The notes below the pieces were generated by a model. That model was given only the letters and a program-made list of their open reading frames with translations. It was not told where the DNA came from and ran no database searches. Of a stretch of 64,000 nt of DNA, positions 20,332 through 32,342 are shown one piece after another; within the stretch, counting starts at the first letter, position 1; each line of letters opens with the position of its first letter. Source of the DNA: Ambrosia x helenae (lineage: Eukaryota; Streptophyta; Magnoliopsida; Asterales; Asteraceae). The position numbers were made by a program, and so were the translations under genes. The DNA lies in contig CM061234.1 of the NCBI GenBank assembly GCA_030844895.1, positions 12,893,573-12,957,572 on the forward strand. Reading direction: 5' to 3'.

Positions 20332-23137
20332 TGTCACACCCTCAAAATCCACTTGCGGAGTTTTACCGCGAGGCGCATGACAAACCAGGATCCAAACCAA
20401 CGATCACAATAAACAAGTCTAAATGAATTAAAATGCAATTTCAAAACATAGTTTAAAATCCCGTTTACAGCGGAAGCTTATTCAAAACATTATCCAAAAT
20501 AATAAACCAATGTTCAATGTCGTAAGACCATGCAACCCTAACATAGACGCCGTGCAGACGCGTGCGCCCTAGTCCAGTCGTGCTACTTTAGCGACCTGAG
20601 AAAACATGTAAAAGTTTACGTCAGCACAAAAATGCTGGTGAGTTTACAGGTTTTGTATCCAAGTACCAAGTCCACATGTCCATACTATAACAAATAGAAA
20701 ACCAGTATACGCTAGCTAGGCGTACGTTTTGTTACTACCACGATTGGAAAACCATTACTAACGCGAATACCAAAAGTATGCCCGATGTATGTTCCTGTTG
20801 TTCCTGTTGTTCCTGTTTGAGACAATATGCACCCGCCGACCCTCCAAGTCGACGAGCGGGGTTGGTCACTCCCAATAGCGCTATTCACATTTCCCCGTTG
20901 TGCAAACCCGCACATTCATGGTTCCCCCCGGGACTTCCAAAGATCGTGTAGTACACAATAGAAACCCATAGTATGACAGTAGTTACCAAATAATCGTTTT
21001 AACACATGTTTTCTCCCCCGAAAGTATGAAACCAGTTTAAAAGAGGGGCCGTAAACTCACCTTAAGTTGCGTTACTCCTTAACCCGAGTAAACTCAGCTG
21101 CTATGCTAGTCCCGTAAAGCGGCGACCTAACATACGACAGTTACAAGTACTTAGACTAATAACCCGCAGGTTAATTAGTCCCTAGATGTCCAGACCATAA
21201 CCAAGTTCGTTTGAAAACACCGTGACTGTTTAACCGACCCAAAGTACAAGACTCGACATCCCATTGGTGACCCGAGACTCCCCGTGTTATGTTTACGCTC
21301 CAAAACATACAATAACGCAAGTACACTTAACCTACGTTAACGCACAACAAGTTATAGCACATAGTTCACGTATCACCGAATTACATCAAAACATATGTTA
21401 CCAAGTTACCATATATGTTACGAGGTTCCTAGCATGTTACTATATGTCCAATCGGGTCTCGGAATGTTATTTTACACTTACAATAGTAGTACACGCGATT
21501 AGGAAACGTAAACTAGAAATTAGGACTGATTGCGTATAAGTTCATGTGATTAGGGCTAATTGCATATAAGTTCACGTGATCAGGGCTGATTGCATGTAAG
21601 TTCACGTGATCAGGGCTGATTGCATGTAAGTTCATGTGATCAGGGCTGATTGCATGTAAGTTCACGTGATCAGGGCTGATTGCATGTAAGTTCACGTGAT
21701 CAGGGCTGATTGCATTACTGTTCACGCGATTTGGGGCTGATCGCATGACTATTCATGCGATTTGGCCCTGATTGCATGTAAAAGTGGCGATTAGGAATCC
21801 TAATCGCCTGTAACCTTGCTGTTCCAGTTTTTCGCGCGTTTAACGCTCCAAATCAGATCCAGAACGTGTGTAACTACCCAATATCATCCCAAACACTATC
21901 CTAAACATGTTTCAACCAAAATCCCTCGTTTAACCTCGTATAATCAGTCCTGCATGCAACCAAGTAATCCAAACATATACACATAGCATGCAATCATCAT
22001 ACTAACATGCATAACATTAACCCTAATAATCAATTAATCAGATTTCTATCATCATACTATCAATACCAATTCTGATCTAACCAAATAACATATCAATCAA
22101 GCATCATGAATCATAAAAATCCTAGCTTTCTAATCATACACACCCACAACGCATGTATATTGGTTATAATCCGATTAATAATCCGTATTAATGATTTTCA
22201 GAAAGCTTTTTCGTTTATGAACAGGTCTGGACCATTAGGGATTGATTAAAAACGTTTACAAAGTGTTATGGATGAGAATCAAACCTTAGGATTATGAAAG
22301 AATGATGGTTAGACCTTGAAACCTTGTGTTTTTGATCAAAATCGCCTTCCAGAGGTTGTTTATGTGTTTGGGGCGGTTATGGGACGACTAGGGTTGATAT
22401 TAGGAAGTTTAGGAGGTTAAGCATTGTATTTATAGGCGTTTCTAGTCGTCCAGCACGTAACATGCGATTATGCAGCTTTACACGCGATCAGGAAGCCTAA
22501 TCGCGTAACTATTCATGCGATCGGGGCCTAATCGCATGAACAGTCATGCGATCAGTACCCTGATCGCCCCTAAGGTTCCCAGTCGCCCCACATATAGGCG
22601 ATTTGGTTATCCTGATCGCCTATATGGGCCTGTTTTGTGTGTTTTGCGCGTTTAAACCCCGTTTTAACATATGTTAACACATATTAATGTACCGACAAGT
22701 CACATAATGATTGTAAACACATAACACAAGTAAATACACATATTTACACTCGTTCACCAATTCCGGGACTCGAGACTCGTATGTTCCGTATGCACTGACG
22801 ATCCTACCGATCGTCACCGTTTGTACACTTGGTTAAGGACCGACATCTAATGAACCTCTAGACCAACATCCAATGATCCTCTAGACTAAACCAATAGTTC
22901 CCGAATTATAACCCGACTTAACTAACCCAGTTAAGTACAATGTACGCGTGACTCGCTAAGGTAGACTTTCATCTAGACAACGTTGTTAACCAGAATTTGC
23001 CGGGTGTCACATCATCCCCACGTTAAAAGAATTTTCGTCCCGAAAATTGCTCAAGTACCAAAAGAACAAAATAAATGACGAAGGAACAAACAAAAAAAAA
23101 ATAGAAACCAAGAGAGAGATTTACCCGAGTTGTCACA
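20332..23137 (-). repeat. Element B 3' LTR (2806 bp)
   Basis: Starts TGTCACACCC and ends GAGTTGTCACA in plus-strand reading. It contains six 30-bp minisatellite units (21541-21720) and a 23-nt palindrome at 21786-21808 with arms GGCGATTAGGA/TCCTAATCGCC. A second polypurine-tract-like boundary lies inside it at 23005-23028. Apart from one extra minisatellite unit it matches the 5' LTR closely. Confidence 0.92.
21541..21720. repeat. 30-bp minisatellite in the 3' LTR of B, six units
   Basis: Units begin TTCACGTGATCAGGGCTGAT. Because 30 is a multiple of three, an open minus-strand frame of repeated ten-residue blocks runs through it; that is not taken as a gene. The 5' LTR has five units (30770-30919). 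Confidence 0.92.
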
Positions 23138-23152
23138 TCATCCCCACGTTAA
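23138..23152 (-). other. Element B polypurine tract
   Basis: On the minus strand the purine-rich AACGTGGGGATGA abuts the LTR start TGTGACA. This is where plus-strand DNA synthesis is primed in this family. Confidence 0.8.
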
Positions 23153-23172
23153 AAGGAATCTCGACCCGAGAT

Positions 23173-24360
23173 TCATTCAGCTGCCGAAGAGACATGTCTC
23201 GACTCGAACGCTTCCTTAGGAAAGAGATGAGGATACTTAGACTTCATCTGATCCTCCCGTTCCCACGTATATTCCGGTCCCCGGTCCGAGTTCCACCGAA
23301 CCTTAACGATACGAATCTTGCTGTGACGTAGGCTACGAATCTTGTAATCAAGGATCTCCACAGGTTCTTCCACAATCCGAAGACGATCATCAACCTTGAT
23401 CTCTTCTAGTGGAACGATGAGAGACTCGTCAGCCAGACACTTCTTCAAGTTTGACACGTGAAAGACGTTATGTACGTTACCGAGCTCCGTCGGTAGATCA
23501 AGTCGATATGCCACCGGCCCAATCCGTTCCAGGATCGTAAATGGGCCGACATATCGTGGATTGAGTTTGCCACGCTTCCCAAAGCGTATGACGCCCTTCC
23601 ACGGTGAGACTTTTAGAAGTACCTTGTCATTGACTTGGAATTCCAGTGGTTTGCGACGCTGATCAGCATAACTCTTTTGCCGGTCCCGTGCCGCCGCCAA
23701 CCGATTACGAATCTGTACGATCTTTTCCGAAGTTTCGTACACTAGTTCAGGCCCAGTGAGTTGACTCTCACCCACTTCAGCCCAGCAAAGAGGAGAACGG
23801 CATTTCCGTCCGTACAGTGCTTCGAACGGAGCAGCCTTGATGCTCGTGTGATAACTGTTATTGTACGAGAATTCTACCAACGGCAGATGAGCTTCCCAAC
23901 CCTTGCCAAAATCGATCACACACGCCCGCAGCATGTCTTCTAAAGTTTGAATCGTACGCTCACTCTGACTGTCAGTCTGTGGATGGTAAGCCGTACTCAT
24001 GTCTAGTTGGGTACCCAAAGCCTTGTGTAAAGACTTCCAGAAGTGAGAAGTAAAATGGGAGTCACGATCCGAGATAATAGAAACTGGTACCCCGTGCTTA
24101 GAAACAACTTCTTTCAAGTAAAGACGAGCCAAACGATCCATGGTGTCGGTCTCCTTAATAACAAGAAAATGAGCTGATTTCGTCAACCGATCGACAATCA
24201 CCCATATCTTGTCGTTCCCGCTTGGTGACTTAGGAAGTTGTGTGACAAAATCCATAGTAATCCGTTCCCACTTCCATTCCGGAATTTCAGGTTGTTGCAG
24301 GAGACCCGACGGTTTCTGGTATTCCACCTTGACCTTAGCACAGGTCAAGCATTTGCTCAC
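23173..24360 (-). pseudogene. Second copy of the integrase C-terminal part in element B
   Basis: This 395-residue open frame repeats the last part of integrase: end of the zinc-binding region (KCLTCAKVK), the catalytic core (MDFVTQLP, VIVDRLTKSAHF, IISDRDSHFTS, YHPQTDSQSERTIQ) and the C-terminal chromodomain-like tail (PEYTWEREDQMKSKYPHLF). It lies downstream of the complete integrase and, lacking its own upstream coding region, would not be made as part of the polyprotein. Compared with the upstream copy it has S where that has G in the YHPQTD motif. Its end (EAFESRHVSSAAE) is the natural C-terminus of the element, which the other copy has lost. Confidence 0.9.
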
Positions 24361-25563
24361 GTATGAGGCTATGACGAAGAGACATGTCTCGACTCGAACG
24401 CTTCCTTAGGAAAGAGATGAGGATACTTAGACTTCATCTGATCCTCCCGTTCCCACGTATATTCCGGTCCCCGGTCCGAGTTCCACCGAACCTTAACGAT
24501 ACGAATCTTGCTGTGACGTAGGCTACGAATCTTGTAATCAAGGATCTCCACAGGTTCTTCCACAATCCGAAGACGATCATCAACCTTGATCTCTTCTAGT
24601 GGAACGATGAGAGACTCGTCAGCCAGACACTTCTTCAAGTTTGACACGTGAAAGACGTTATGTACGTTACCGAGCTCCGTCGGTAGATCAAGTCGATATG
24701 CCACCGGCCCAATCCGTTCCAGGATCGTAAATGGGCCGACATATCGTGGATTGAGTTTGCCACGCTTCCCAAAGCGTATGACGCCCTTCCACGGTGAGAC
24801 TTTTAGAAGTACCTTGTCATTGACTTGGAATTCCAGTGGTTTGCGACGCTGATCAGCATAACTCTTTTGCCGGTCCCGTGCCGCCGCCAACCGATTACGA
24901 ATCTGTACGATCTTTTCCGAAGTTTCGTACACTAGTTCAGGCCCAGTGAGTTGACTCTCACCCACTTCAGCCCAGCAAAGAGGAGAACGGCATTTCCGTC
25001 CGTACAGTGCTTCGAACGGAGCAGCCTTGATGCTCGTGTGATAACTGTTATTGTACGAGAATTCTACCAACGGCAGATGAGCTTCCCAACCCTTGCCAAA
25101 ATCGATCACACACGCCCGCAGCATGTCTTCTAAAGTTTGAATCGTACGCTCACTCTGACCGTCAGTCTGTGGATGGTAAGCCGTACTCATGTCTAGTTGG
25201 GTACCCAAAGCCTTGTGTAAAGACTTCCAGAAGTGAGAAGTAAAATGGGAGTCACGATCCGAGATAATAGAAACTGGTACCCCGTGCTTAGAAACAACTT
25301 CTTTCAAGTAAAGACGAGCCAAACGATCCATGGTGTCGGTCTCCTTAATAACAAGAAAATGAGCTGATTTCATCAACCGATCGACAATCACCCATATCTT
25401 GTCGTTCCCGCTTGGTGACTTAGGAAGTTGTGTGACAAAATCCATAGTAATCCGTTCCCACTTCCATTCCGGAATTTCAGGTTGTTGCAGGAGACCCGAC
25501 GGTTTCTGGTATTCCACCTTGACCTTAGCACAGGTCAAGCATTTGCTCACGTATGAGGCTATG
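23185..25563. repeat. 1189-bp tandem duplication inside element B
   Basis: Unit one is 23185-24373 and unit two 24375-25563, with one extra base between them. I found two differences in 1189 bases: 23970 T against 25160 C, and 24182 G against 25372 A. Both are CpG-type transitions. The duplication is therefore very recent, or an assembly artefact. Confidence 0.93.
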
Positions 25564-26966
25564 TCCGACCTCATGTTTGGCCACCAGTAAAGCACCTTCA
25601 GATCTTGGTACATCTTATCCGAACCAGGATGAATAGAATATCGGGACTTATGAGCTTCATCAAGAACAAGCTCCCGCAGTCCCCCGAATAAAGGAACCCA
25701 TATGCGTTCTGCGAAATAGTGCAGGCCATCAGGCCTTCGCTCTAGGTGCTTGTCAGCACCGTGCATAGTTTCAGCTTTAAGGTTTTCCTCCTTCAAAGCT
25801 TCTAATTGGGCAGAACGGAGTTGATCAGGTAACGATGAATGAATAGTGAGCTGCAACGCTCGAACGCGACGAGGTTTAGTAGATTCCTTCCTGCTCAAGG
25901 CGTCTGCTACAACATTCGCCTTGCCAGGATGGTACTTAATAGCACAATCATAGTCGTTCAAAAGTTCAATCCAACGACGTTGCCGTATGTTCAAATGTTG
26001 TTGGTCGAAAATATGTTGGAGACTCTTGTGATCGGTGTAGATGGTGCATTTGGTACCGTACAAGTAATGTCTCCAAATTTTCAACGCGAATACCACAGCA
26101 CCCAACTCCAAGTCATGAGTTGTGTAGTTCTTCTCGTGCACTTTGAGTTGACGAGAAGCATACGCAATCACTTTCTCGCGTTGCATCAACACGCAACCGA
26201 GTCCATGAATGGAAGCGTCACAGTAAACAACAAAATCATCAGGACCCTCAGGTAAAGACAAAATAGGAGCAGAACACAGTTTAGACTTCAGTTCTTCAAA
26301 CGTTGACTCTTGTGATTCACCCCAGTCGAACTTCCTATCCTTCTGAGTGAGAGTGGTGAGGGGTTGAGCAATCTTCGAGAACCCCTGGATGAAACGACGA
26401 TAGTAGCCCGCAAGGCCTAGGAATTGCCGCACCTCAGTTGGCGTCTTTGGTGCTCCCCAGTCCTTGATCGCTTCGATCTTAGCTGGATCGACATGAATTC
26501 CTAGTTCATTGACCACATGTCCTAGGAATTGAACTTCGCGTAACCAAAAGTCACACTTTGAGAACTTGGCGTAAAGTTGTTCCCGTCGCAAGAGTTCCAA
26601 AACCAACCGCAGATGTTCCCCGTGTTCGGTCTCGTTCTTGGAGTAGATCAGAATGTCATCAATAAACACAATGACGAACTTGTCCAAATATGGTTTACAG
26701 ACGCGGTTCATCAAGTCCATGAAAACCGCCGGTGCGTTCGTGAGACCGAAAGGCATGACCAAAAATTCGAAATGGCCATAACGTGTTCGAAAAGCAGTCT
26801 TTGCAACGTCAGCCTCCCTGACGCGCAGCTGGTGATAACCGGACCTCAAATCGATCTTGGAATAATAACTAGAACCCTGAAGCTGGTCGAATAGATCATC
26901 GATACGTGGAAGAGGATAACGGTTCTTGACGGTCAATTTGTTCAGCTCTCTGTAGTCTACACACAA
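24369..26966 (-). pseudogene. Element B pol: reverse transcriptase, RNase H, integrase
   Basis: The open frame of 865 residues starts inside reverse transcriptase (MCVDYRELNKLTVKNRYPLP) and includes the active-site motif VFIDDILIYS. RNase H follows with YCDASIHGLG, LELGAVV, TDHKSL and VADALSRK. Integrase comes next with an HHCC-type zinc region, the DDE core (MDFVTQLP, VIVDRLMKSAHF, IISDRDSHFTS, TDGQSERT) and the C-terminal PEYTWEREDQ segment. It ends SRHVSSS because the tandem duplication replaced its natural terminus. In the family it continues from gag-protease in one frame; here a one-base loss near 27016 separates them. The Thr to Met change in VDRLMKSAHF comes from a CpG transition. Confidence 0.92.
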
Positions 26967-29003
26967 TCGGAAACTCCCATCCTTCTTCTTGACAAATAAA
27001 ATCGGGGCTCCCCAAGGGAAGAACTTGGTCGGATGAAACCGTTGTCCAAGAGTTCCTGTAACTGACTAGACAATTCCTGCATCTCGGGAGGTGCAAGACG
27101 GTAGGGGGCCCGAGCAATAGGAGCAGCCCCTGGTACGAGGTCAATACCGAACTCGACTTGACGATGAGGAGGAAGACCAGATAAATCATCGGGAAAAACA
27201 TCAAGAAACTCGCGTACCACCGGGATGTCGTCGATCTTCTTCTCATCAACAGAGGAAACAGATAAGAGTGCCAAAACAGCTGGATAACCCTTTCGAAGAC
27301 ACTTAAGGGCTTTCATGCTAGAGATGATGTTTAGTGAAACACCACCCTTGATACCGTACACAGAAAGAAATTCTCCATCAGGGAGAGGAATCCGAATAAC
27401 CTTATCGTAACAGACGATCTCCGCGCGATACAAAGATAACCAGTCCATTCCTACCACAACGTCAAAACTACCCAATGATACCGGCATAAGGTCGATGGGG
27501 AACGATAAACCCGACAACTCTAATTGACACTCCCGAAGAATACTAGTAGCTTCAATCGTTTTACCGTCAGCTAACTCAATAATATACTTGGTCTCTAATG
27601 GTACGGGTACTACATCTAGCAGTCGACTAACATCCATGGATACAAAACTCTTGTCGGCACCAGAATCAAACAACACGCTAACAGAATGATTATTGAGAAG
27701 AAACGTACCGGTGACTGTATCAGGGTCCTGTCTAGCCTCAGCGGCTCCAATGACGAAGGCACGTGCATTCCTGCCGCCGCCTCCGTTGTTCCCATTCCCG
27801 TTGTTTCCACCCTGTATCAGTTTTGGGCAATCCTTCTTGTAATGCCCAGTGTCACCACAGTTGTAGCATCCTTGTTTCCCTGTAGTACCCTGAGTAGTCG
27901 GAGCTGAACTGTTGGTCGGAGCCTGAGTCGATGGAAGTGTAGCCCGACAATCTTTAGCATAGTGGCCTGTTCGCTGGCAGCGGTGACAACGGTTACTGTC
28001 GCAGTTCCCTTGGTGATGGCGTCCACACTTGTTGCATTTGGGCAGTTTTCCCGCATAACCACCCTGCTTGTTACCCGAAGACGATGAACCCCCATTATCA
28101 AACCTTTTACCCTGCTGTGTAGACCCAGATCCTTTCCCGTCGTTCTCCCACTTGCGCTTATTGTTCTCTGGAGCCTTAGCAGTCGAACCTTTCGCAGGTA
28201 AAATCCCCTCATTCACCTTTAAGTTGGTCATCCTATGGGCCGATCGAACTACCTCCGCATAAGTAGGATGATTTCCAGCAGCCACTAACCCTGCAATTCC
28301 CGGTACTAACCCTGATACATAGTGTTCAATCTTACGATACTCTGGCACGTGCAGATCGGGACACAGCACTGCCAACTCATTCCTCCTCACAGTATACTTC
28401 TCGATTTCCGACCCAGTCATCTTGAGGTTCCACACCTCATGCTCCAGCTTCTGTACCTCTTCCCTCGGGCAATACTCCCGCTTCAGCAACTGCACAAAGT
28501 TCTCCCATGGCATAGCATATGCCTCCCCAATACCCATGTTCTGGGTGATACCATTCCACCAAGTCAATGCCACGTCCTGAAATAATGCAGCAGAATACTT
28601 CACCCGATCTTCTGGGAGACAGTTACACATCAGAAATACCGACTCCAATTTCTCCAACCACCTAAGCAAGCTAACCGCACCCTCAGTGCCAGAGAATTCC
28701 TGGGGCTTACAGTCCCGGAACATCTTGTAGGTGCACATGGGTGGGGGTGGGTCAACAGGACCACCTGAAATGAAACGTATGAGAAACCACGAATAACGTA
28801 CACAAGGTTCATCATTGAGGCAAAGAAAATGGATAAACCAACTTACCACCACCGTTGTGCCCTATCTGAAAGGCAGCTTGGAGCAAGTTATTCAGATCAG
28901 CCTGTGATAGGTTAATACCTCCACCACGACCACCAGCACCACCACGACCACCACCACGTCCACCATTGCGACCACCTCCACGTCCTCCACGCACTCCAGA
29001 CAT
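26957..29003 (-). CDS. Element B gag-protease, spliced, with start of reverse transcriptase
   Basis: Exon 1 (29003-28847) encodes MSGVRGGRGGGRNGGRGGG, an Arg/Gly-rich leader, then INLSQADLNNLLQAAFQIGHN. Exon 2 (from 28764) continues in frame with GGPVDPPPPMCTYK. The capsid region follows (FSGTEGAVSLLRWLEKLES, TWWNGITQ, WNLKMTGSEIEKYT). Three cysteine-rich boxes include canonical CHRCQRTGHYAKDC and CYNCGDTGHYKKDC. The aspartic protease has LFDSGADKSFVS. The frame then enters the N-terminus of reverse transcriptase and is lost by a one-base deletion near 27016. Gag packages the RNA, and the protease cuts the polyprotein. Confidence 0.85.
28765..28846 (-). other. Intron in element B gag
   Basis: On the minus strand the donor is GGTG|gtaagttggt and the acceptor catttcag|GTGGTCC, 82 bases apart. 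Splicing joins codons cleanly, giving GHNGG-GGPVDPPPP. Without splicing the first frame stops after 63 residues inside the intron. Intron length and sites are typical for plants. Confidence 0.8.
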
Positions 29004-29541
29004 GATTCTGGCAGAAAGAACGAGAAAATTTAGTTTCGCAGTTAAAGATAACTACTAATGTTCACAAGATCAAAGCTAGATCCAATCCAGGAATATCCCC
29101 TCAAACCCAGAGCTCACTAGTGCTTCCATGCATTTCGTTTTATGATTTTGTGTGCACCCAAAATGATAAAACGCTCTACATGGTCCTCCAAGTGTTCTCC
29201 TAATTCAAAGTTCAAATCACCGAACATAGACTCTTAGCTATACACCGTAATACCACGGTAGTTCATGACAAATGTTTCTATTGGAGTGCGAAAGGGAGAT
29301 GTCCGAGCCTTGGACAAATCTCAAGAGCACACGAGTTACTCCAATAGACTACATTGCCTAGAAAACAAGTAACCCAACCTAAGATAGAACGGATGATGTA
29401 ACGTAGAAAGACCAACGATTTAGAGACACCCCGACAAGACCATACGTAAAACCACTATAACGTTTAGTACCATGTGATCGTCTAGTGTGTGCGACTCGGC
29501 TATAGACTAGACTCTACATGCAGTCCTAGTTCACTATAACC

Positions 29542-29558
29542 ATTGGCTCTGATACCAA
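29542..29558 (-). other. Element B primer-binding site
   Basis: The minus strand reads TGGTATCAGAGCCAATG two bases inside the 5' LTR. It is complementary to the 3' end of initiator Met tRNA, the usual primer of plant Ty3/gypsy elements. Confidence 0.88.
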
Positions 29559-29560
29559 TC

Positions 29561-32337
29561 TGTCACACCCTCAAAATCCACTTGCGGAGTTTTACCGCGA
29601 GGCGCATGACAAACCAGGATCCAAACCAACGATCACAATAAACAAGTCTAAATGAATTAAAATGCAATTTCAAAACATAGTTTAAAATCCCGTTTACAGC
29701 GGAAGCTTATTCAAAACATTATCCAAAATAATAAACCAATGTTCAATGTCGTAAGACCATGCAACCCTAACATAGACGCCGTGCAGACGCGTGCGCCCTA
29801 GTCCAGTCGTGCTACTTTAGCGACCTGAGAAAACATGTAAAAGTTTACGTCAGCACAAAAATGCTGGTGAGTTTACAGGTTTTGTATCCAAGTACCAAGT
29901 CCACATGTCCATACTATAACAAATAGAAAACCAGTATACGCTAGCTAGGCTTACGTTTTGTTACTACCACGATTGGAAAACCATTACTAACGCGAATACC
30001 AAAAGTATGCCCGATGTATGTTCCTGTTGTTCCTGTTGTTCCTGTTTGAGACAATATGCACCCGCCGACCCTCCAAGTCGACGAGCGGGGTTGGTCACTC
30101 CCAATAGCGCTATTCACATTTCCCCGTTGTGCAAACCCGCACATTCATGGTTCCCCCCGGGACTTCCAAAGATCGTGTAGTACACAATAGAAACCCATAG
30201 TATGACAGTAGTTACCAAATAATCGTTTTAACACATGTTTTCTCCCCCGAAAGTATGAAACCAGTTTAAAAGAGGGGCCGTAAACTCACCTTAAGTTGCG
30301 TTACTCCTTAACCCGAGTAAACTCAGCTGCTATGCTAGTCCCGTAAAGCGGCGACCTAACATACGACAGTTACAAGTACTTAGACTAATAACCCGCAGGT
30401 TAATTAGTCCCTAGATGTCCAGACCATAACCAAGTTCGTTTGAAAACACCGTGACTGTTTAACCGACCCAAAGTACAAGACTCGACATCCCATTGGTGAC
30501 CCGAGACTCCCCGTGTTATGTTTACGCTCCAAAACATACAATAACGCAAGTACACTTAACCTACGTTAACGCACAACAAGTTATAGCACATAGTTCACGT
30601 ATCACCGAATTACATCAAAACATATGTTACCAAGTTACCATATATGTTACGAGGTTCCTAGCATGTTACTATATGTCCAATCGGGTCTCGGAATGTTATT
30701 TTACACTTACAATAGTAGTACACGCGATTAGGAAACGTAAACTAGAAATTAGGACTGATTGCGTATAAGTTCATGTGATTAGGGCTAATTGCATATAAGT
30801 TCACGTGATCAGGGCTGATTGCATGTAAGTTCACGTGATCAGGGCTGATTGCATGTAAGTTCACGTGATCAGGGCTGATTGCATGTAAGTTCACGTGATC
30901 AGGGCTGATTGCATTACTGTTCACGCGATTTGGGGCTGATCGCATGACTATTCATGCGATTTGGCCCTGATTGCATGTAAAAGTGGCGATTAGGAATCCT
31001 AATCGCCTGTAACCTTGCTGTTCCAGTTTTTCGCGCGTTTAACGCTCCAAATCAGATCCAGAACGTGTGTAACTACCCAATATCATCCCAAACACTATCC
31101 TAAACATGTTTCAACCAAAATCCCTCGTTTAACCTCGTATAATCAGTCCTGCATGCAACCAAGTAATCCAAACATATACACATAGCATGCAATCATCATA
31201 CTAACATGCATAACATTAACCCTAATAATCAATTAATCAGATTTCTATCATCATACTATCAATACCAATTCTGATCTAACCAAATAACATATCAATCAAG
31301 CATCATGAATCATAAAAATCCTAGCTTTCTAATCATACACACCCACAACGCATGTATATTGGTTATAATCCGATTAATAATCCGTATTAATGATTTTCAG
31401 AAAGCTTTTTCGTTTATGAACAGGTCTGGACCATTAGGGATTGATTAAAAACGTTTACAAAGTGTTATGGATGAGAATCAAACCTTAGGATTATGAAAGA
31501 ATGATGGTTAGACCTTGAAACCTTGTGTTTTTGATCAAAATCGCCTTCCAGAGGTTGTTTATGTGTTTGGGGCGGTTATGGGACGACTAGGGTTGATATT
31601 AGGAAGTTTAGGAGGTTAAGCATTGTATTTATAGGCGTTTCTAGTCGTCCAGCACGTAACATGCGATTATGCAGCTTTACACGCGATCAGGAAGCCTAAT
31701 CGCGTAACTATTCATGCGATCGGGGCCTAATCGCATGAACAGTCATGCGATCAGTACCCTGATCGCCCCTAAGGTTCCCAGTCGCCCCACATATAGGCGA
31801 TTTGGTTATCCTGATCGCCTATATGGGCCTGTTTTGTGTGTTTTGCGCGTTAAACCCCGTTTTTAACATATGTTAACACATATTAATGTACCGACAAGTC
31901 ACATAATGATTGTAAACACATAACACAAGTAAATACACATATTTACACTCGTTCACCAATTCCCGGGACTCGAGACTCGTATGTTCCGTATGCTCTGACG
32001 ATCCTACCGATCGTCACCGTTTGTACACTTGGTTAAGGACCGACATCTAATGAACCTCTAGACCAACATCCAATGATCCTCTAGACTAAACCAATAGTTC
32101 CCGAATTATAACCCGACTTAACTAACCCAGTTAAGTACAATGTACGCGTGACTCGCTAAGGTAGACTTTCATCTAGACAACGTTGTTAACCAGAATTTGC
32201 CGGGTGTCACATCATCCCCACGTTAAAAGAATTTTCGTCCCGAAAATTGCTCAAGTACCAAAAGAACAAAATAAATGACGAAGGAACAAACAAAAAAAAA
32301 ATAGAAACCAAGAGAGAGATTTACCCGAGTTGTCACA
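29561..32337 (-). repeat. Element B 5' LTR (2777 bp)
   Basis: Nearly identical to 20332-23137. The 29-bp length difference is explained mostly by one fewer 30-bp minisatellite unit (30770-30919, five units). It carries the same internal polypurine-tract-like boundary at 32205-32228 and the same 23-nt palindrome at 30985-31007. Confidence 0.92.
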
Positions 32338-32342
32338 GTTAG

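Larger units (their letters stand above)
20332..32337 (-). mobile_element. Element B: near-complete Ty3/gypsy retrotransposon on the minus strand
   Basis: The exact 5-bp duplication GTTAG flanks it (20327-20331 and 32338-32342). LTRs are 20332-23137 (3') and 29561-32337 (5') and are almost identical. A tRNA-iMet primer-binding site lies at 29542-29558 and a polypurine tract next to the 3' LTR. Internal genes run gag, protease, reverse transcriptase, RNase H, integrase on the minus strand. It is inserted in the gag region of element A. It has one visible pol frameshift and a duplicated integrase segment, so it is recent but probably not autonomous as assembled. Confidence 0.93.

Noticed and set aside
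21513..21746. Protein of tandem ten-residue repeats in the B LTR, minus strand (also 30742-30945)
   Set aside because: The open frame exists only because the minisatellite unit is 30 bp. It lies in an LTR and has no start context or homologous coding sign.
24951..25590. Plus-strand frames within the B pol region
   Set aside because: They are antisense to integrase and occur twice only because of the tandem duplication.
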